From Salvelinus alpinus (taxonomy: Eukaryota; Chordata; Actinopteri; Salmoniformes; Salmonidae): a stretch of DNA of 64,000 bases. The notes beneath the pieces are model-generated. The model did not search any database, was not told where the DNA came from, and saw only the letters and a list, made by a program, of their open reading frames with translations. A program made the translations under genes and the position numbers. Positions 61,728 through 64,000 of this stretch are shown in pieces. Each line of letters begins with the position of its first letter. Position 1 is the first letter of the stretch. The stretch is taken from positions 68,973,220 to 69,037,219 of the forward strand of contig NC_092091.1 of the NCBI RefSeq assembly GCF_045679555.1, written 5' to 3'.

Positions 61728-62200
61728 CCTCCCTGGCTCTCCTATCCTCTAGATGGATGGGGATGGTGGGCCTCCCTGGCTCTCCTATCCTCTAGATGGA
61801 TGGGGATGGTGGGCCTCCCTGGCTCTCCTATCCCCTAGATGGATGGGGATGGTGGGCCTCCCTGGCTCTCCTATCCTCTAGATGGATGGGGATGGTGGGC
61901 CTCCCTGGCTCTCCTATCCTCTAGATGGATGGGGATGGTGGGCCTCCCTGGCTCTCCTATCCTCTAGATGGATGGGGATGGTGGGCCTCCCTGGCTCTCC
62001 TATCCTCTAGATGGATGGGGATGGTGGGCCTCCCTGGCTCTCCTATCCTCTAGATGGATGGGGATGGTGGGCCTCCCAGGCTCTCCTATCCTCTAGATGG
62101 ATGGGGATGGTGGGCCTCCCTGGCTCTCCTATCCTCTAGATGGATGGGGATGGTGGGCCTCCCAGGCTCTCCTATCCTCTAGATGGATGGGGATTGTGGG
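61728..62200. repeat. 43-bp minisatellite, 11 copies
   Basis: CCTCCCTGGCTCTCCTATCC plus TCTAGATGGATGGGGATGGTGGG recurs every 43 bases from 61728 to 62158. It ends at a hAT-derived segment. Confidence 0.96.
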
Positions 62201-63172
62201 CCAGGGAAGACTTTCGGGGGTGACGAGCAATTGTATGTTGTAAAACTGCTTGCACGCGTGTTACCACTCCACTATGTCTCCCTGTCATGGCTTTTGCGTC
62301 ATCAGTACAGATACCAACACATTTTGACCACCAAAGTCCATTTGATGTCACAAAGCTGTCCGGCCAGTACTTTAAAAATATCCTCTCATGTTGTTCTGGT
62401 TTCCAGAAGAGGATGTCTTCCTTAATTGACTCCCCATAAATGTAACGGACATATACCAGGAGCTGTGCCATGCCCACCACGTCTGTTGACTCATCCAGCT
62501 GTAACGTATAGAATTCACTGGCTTGTATGCCAAGCAGTAATTGTTTCAACACATCTCCTGCCATGTCACTGATGCATCGTGAAACAGTGTAGTTTGATGA
62601 AGGCATTGTCTGTATAGTTTTTTGACCTTTTTCCCCAGCCATATCCGCAGCAGCAGGAAGAATTAAGTCCGCCACAATAGTATGGGGCTTGCCTGTTCCA
62701 GCCACTCGGTAGCTCACCATATAAGACGCTTCTAGCCCCTTCTTATTAATGGTATTTGCTGCTTTTATACACGTCTTACTACTCGAAAGTCGTCTTTATT
62801 CTCGCTCAAAAAAGTCCCGTGGCTTATTTTTCAAATTGTCATGTTTTGTTTCTAAATGTCTGCGCAAGAGTGAAGGTTTCCCGCGAGAGAGTAACGGTTA
62901 ATGTGATTGGATGTTAATTATTTGACTAGGCTACTTGTATTTGACATTGTGTTGTTATTTCGCTGAACACTAGATGGTTTAATTTTATTTTTGGCAGTGA
63001 AACGAGGCTACTCAGTCGAGAAAGAAACCTCACACAAATGTATAGCCCTGTTGGAAAATATAAATCTACTGTTTGAAAATGTGAAGAATATATATTTTTT
63101 TAAATGATCACATTTTTATTTGGCGTACCCCCGAAGGCATTGCGTGTACCCTAGTTTGGGAATACCTGCCCT
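62201..63172 (-). mobile_element. hAT transposon remnant splitting a minisatellite
   Basis: The right end GTTTGGGAATACCTG (63158-63172) is the complement of a CAGGTATTCCCAAAC terminus. GTACGCCAAAT and a transposase N-half lie behind it on the minus strand. The transposase C-half and the other terminus are missing; the left edge at about 62201-62215 fuses to minisatellite sequence. Related terminal sequence occurs at 21622. Confidence 0.8.
62232..62720 (-). pseudogene. hAT transposase (ZBED5-like) fragment
   Basis: The minus strand reads VSYRVAGTGKPHTIVADLIL, then KTIQTMPSSNYTVSRCISDM, SEFYTLQLDESTDVVGMAQL (first catalytic aspartate region of the hAT RNase H-like fold), LLVYVRYIYGESIKEDILFW and SKCVGICTDDAKAMTGRHSG (second aspartate region). 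Frame damage after ILFW (KPEQHERIFLKYWP) suggests a small indel. Homology stops after VVTRVQAV; then LQHTI joins sequence that belongs much further along the family's ORF, indicating an internal deletion. The N-terminal BED zinc finger and the C-terminal dimerisation domain are absent. Confidence 0.85.
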
Positions 63173-63177
63173 AGACG

Positions 63178-63540
63178 GATCCCTGGCTCCCCTGGATGGA
63201 TGGGGATGGTGGGCCTCCCTGGCTCCCCTAGATGGATGGGGATGGTGGGCCTCCCTGGCTCCCCTAGATGGATGGGGATGGTGGGCCTCTCTGGCTCCCC
63301 TAGATGGATGGGGATGGTATGCCTCCCTGGCTCCCCTAGATGGATGGGGATGGTGTGCCTCCCTGGCTCCCCTAGATGGATGGGGATGGTGGGCCTCCCT
63401 GGCTCCCCTAGATGGATGGGGATGGTGGGCCTCCCTGGCTCCCCTAGACGGATGGGGATGGTGGGCCTCTCTGGCTCCCCTAGATGGATGGGGATGGTGT
63501 GCCTCCCTGGCTCCCCTAGATGGATGGGGATGGTGGGGCC
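63178..63540. repeat. 36-bp minisatellite, 10 copies
   Basis: CCTCCCTGGCTCCCCTAGAT plus GGATGGGGATGGTGGG recurs every 36 bases. It equals the 43-bp unit at 61728-62200 minus a CTATCCT heptamer. As 36 is 12 codons, frames of about 145 codons are open on both strands and are artefacts. Confidence 0.96.
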
Positions 63541-64000
63541 TGGTGGTAGCGTTAGCGCACAGCTAATTTCCATGTCTTCAGAGACCCTCATTAGTGTGAC
63601 TGGAGAGGGAGGGAGGGAGGGAAAGGGGACTAGGTAGAGGCAGAGATAGGTAGTGAGACAGGCAGAGAGAAAGAGAGCGATAGAATGAGAGAGAGAGCGA
63701 TAGAATGAGAGCGAGGTGAGGTGTGGGCTTGCTTGATGGTGGGCTCCTCATCACCCCTGCCTCCTGTGCCTCCCACGGAGGTGAGAAGGGTGTTTGTGTC
63801 TGTGTGTGTGTGGCCCCTCAGAGGATGCATAACAATACACTGACCCTGCGTCTCTCATTAGGGGCCCTGTTGGAAAACAAACTGGCCTGGCAATTATGTC
63901 CTTATTACAGACGCATCATTAAGTCCACAACAAGCTGCTGCTGCCAAAGGAGAAGGAGCTGACCGCTACTGCCACTCTCTTACTGCCTGTCTACCGCTGG
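63541..64000. other. non-coding stretch to window end
   Basis: GA-rich at 63600-63720. 63845-63960 (ATTAGGGGCCCTGTTGG ... GCATCATTAAGTCC) is repeat-free. No exon recognised. Confidence 0.45.

Noticed and set aside
62172..62720. A host ZBED-type gene
   Set aside because: Recognisable hAT transposase, but truncated, frame-damaged and fused to minisatellite; a transposon relic, not a domesticated gene.
63120..63637. Frames of about 145 codons on both strands
   Set aside because: 36-bp array equals 12 codons; repeat artefact.

Overview
This is a vertebrate nuclear window and almost certainly comes from a salmonid fish (trout, salmon or charr). The genus cannot be fixed from the sequence alone. 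The evidence is a HpaI-type tRNA-derived SINE, several salmonid dispersed repeats, six Tc1-like transposons (one in the family that gave rise to Sleeping Beauty), two 3' ends of fish CR1/L2/Rex-like LINEs, and very abundant (TG)n, (GA)n and minisatellite arrays. There is no bacterial, viral or organellar gene organisation, and nearly all long open frames are low-complexity tandem repeats or dead transposases.

I can support only two pieces of host genes, both on the minus strand. At 27942-27986 is coding exon 1 of sh3gl2 (endophilin A1): 15 codons beginning at ATG and ending at a GTAAGC splice donor, with its 5' UTR and promoter (including a perfect CRE) at about 27987-28260. Everything to the left (1-27941) would then be its first intron. 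At 60929-61009 is a probable late exon of cntln (centlein). In human, CNTLN lies directly upstream of SH3GL2 in the same orientation, so the order and strands fit. The roughly 33 kb between them is intergenic or terminal cntln intron. The final cntln exon was not found.

Layout: 1-12.8 kb holds intron-1 sequence with a 47-bp and a 35-bp minisatellite, a 1.44-kb Tc1 copy, a hAT-like palindromic MITE, a LINE 3' end containing an inverted 86-bp duplicate of nearby DNA, and a 37-bp telomere-like array. 12.8-25 kb holds an old Tc1 with a nested SINE, a second Tc1 fragment, long (GT)n/(AC)n tracts, a hAT terminus that runs into a 35-bp array, and a minus-strand LINE. 25-31 kb is the least repetitive part and contains the sh3gl2 promoter and exon. 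31-48 kb has a large dispersed repeat abutting a 1.7-kb compound array, a Tc1 interrupted by an LTR-like insert, a purine-rich array and a 41-bp array. 48.6-51.6 kb is a 31-bp array split by a hAT-like MITE. 52-59 kb has a 67-bp array, a SINE, and two near-full-length Tc1 elements. 59-64 kb has hexamer and (GA)n tracts, the putative cntln exon, SINEs and a minisatellite split by a degraded hAT transposon.

No self-contained new biological system is evident. The most informative signals concern genome dynamics. They are an inverted templated duplication at 85/86 identity, two minisatellites whose units differ on either side of an inserted transposon, arrays that begin at transposon-like sequence, and Tc1 relics retaining full terminal structure. 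All statements on repeat families rest on recognition from memory; no database search was possible.
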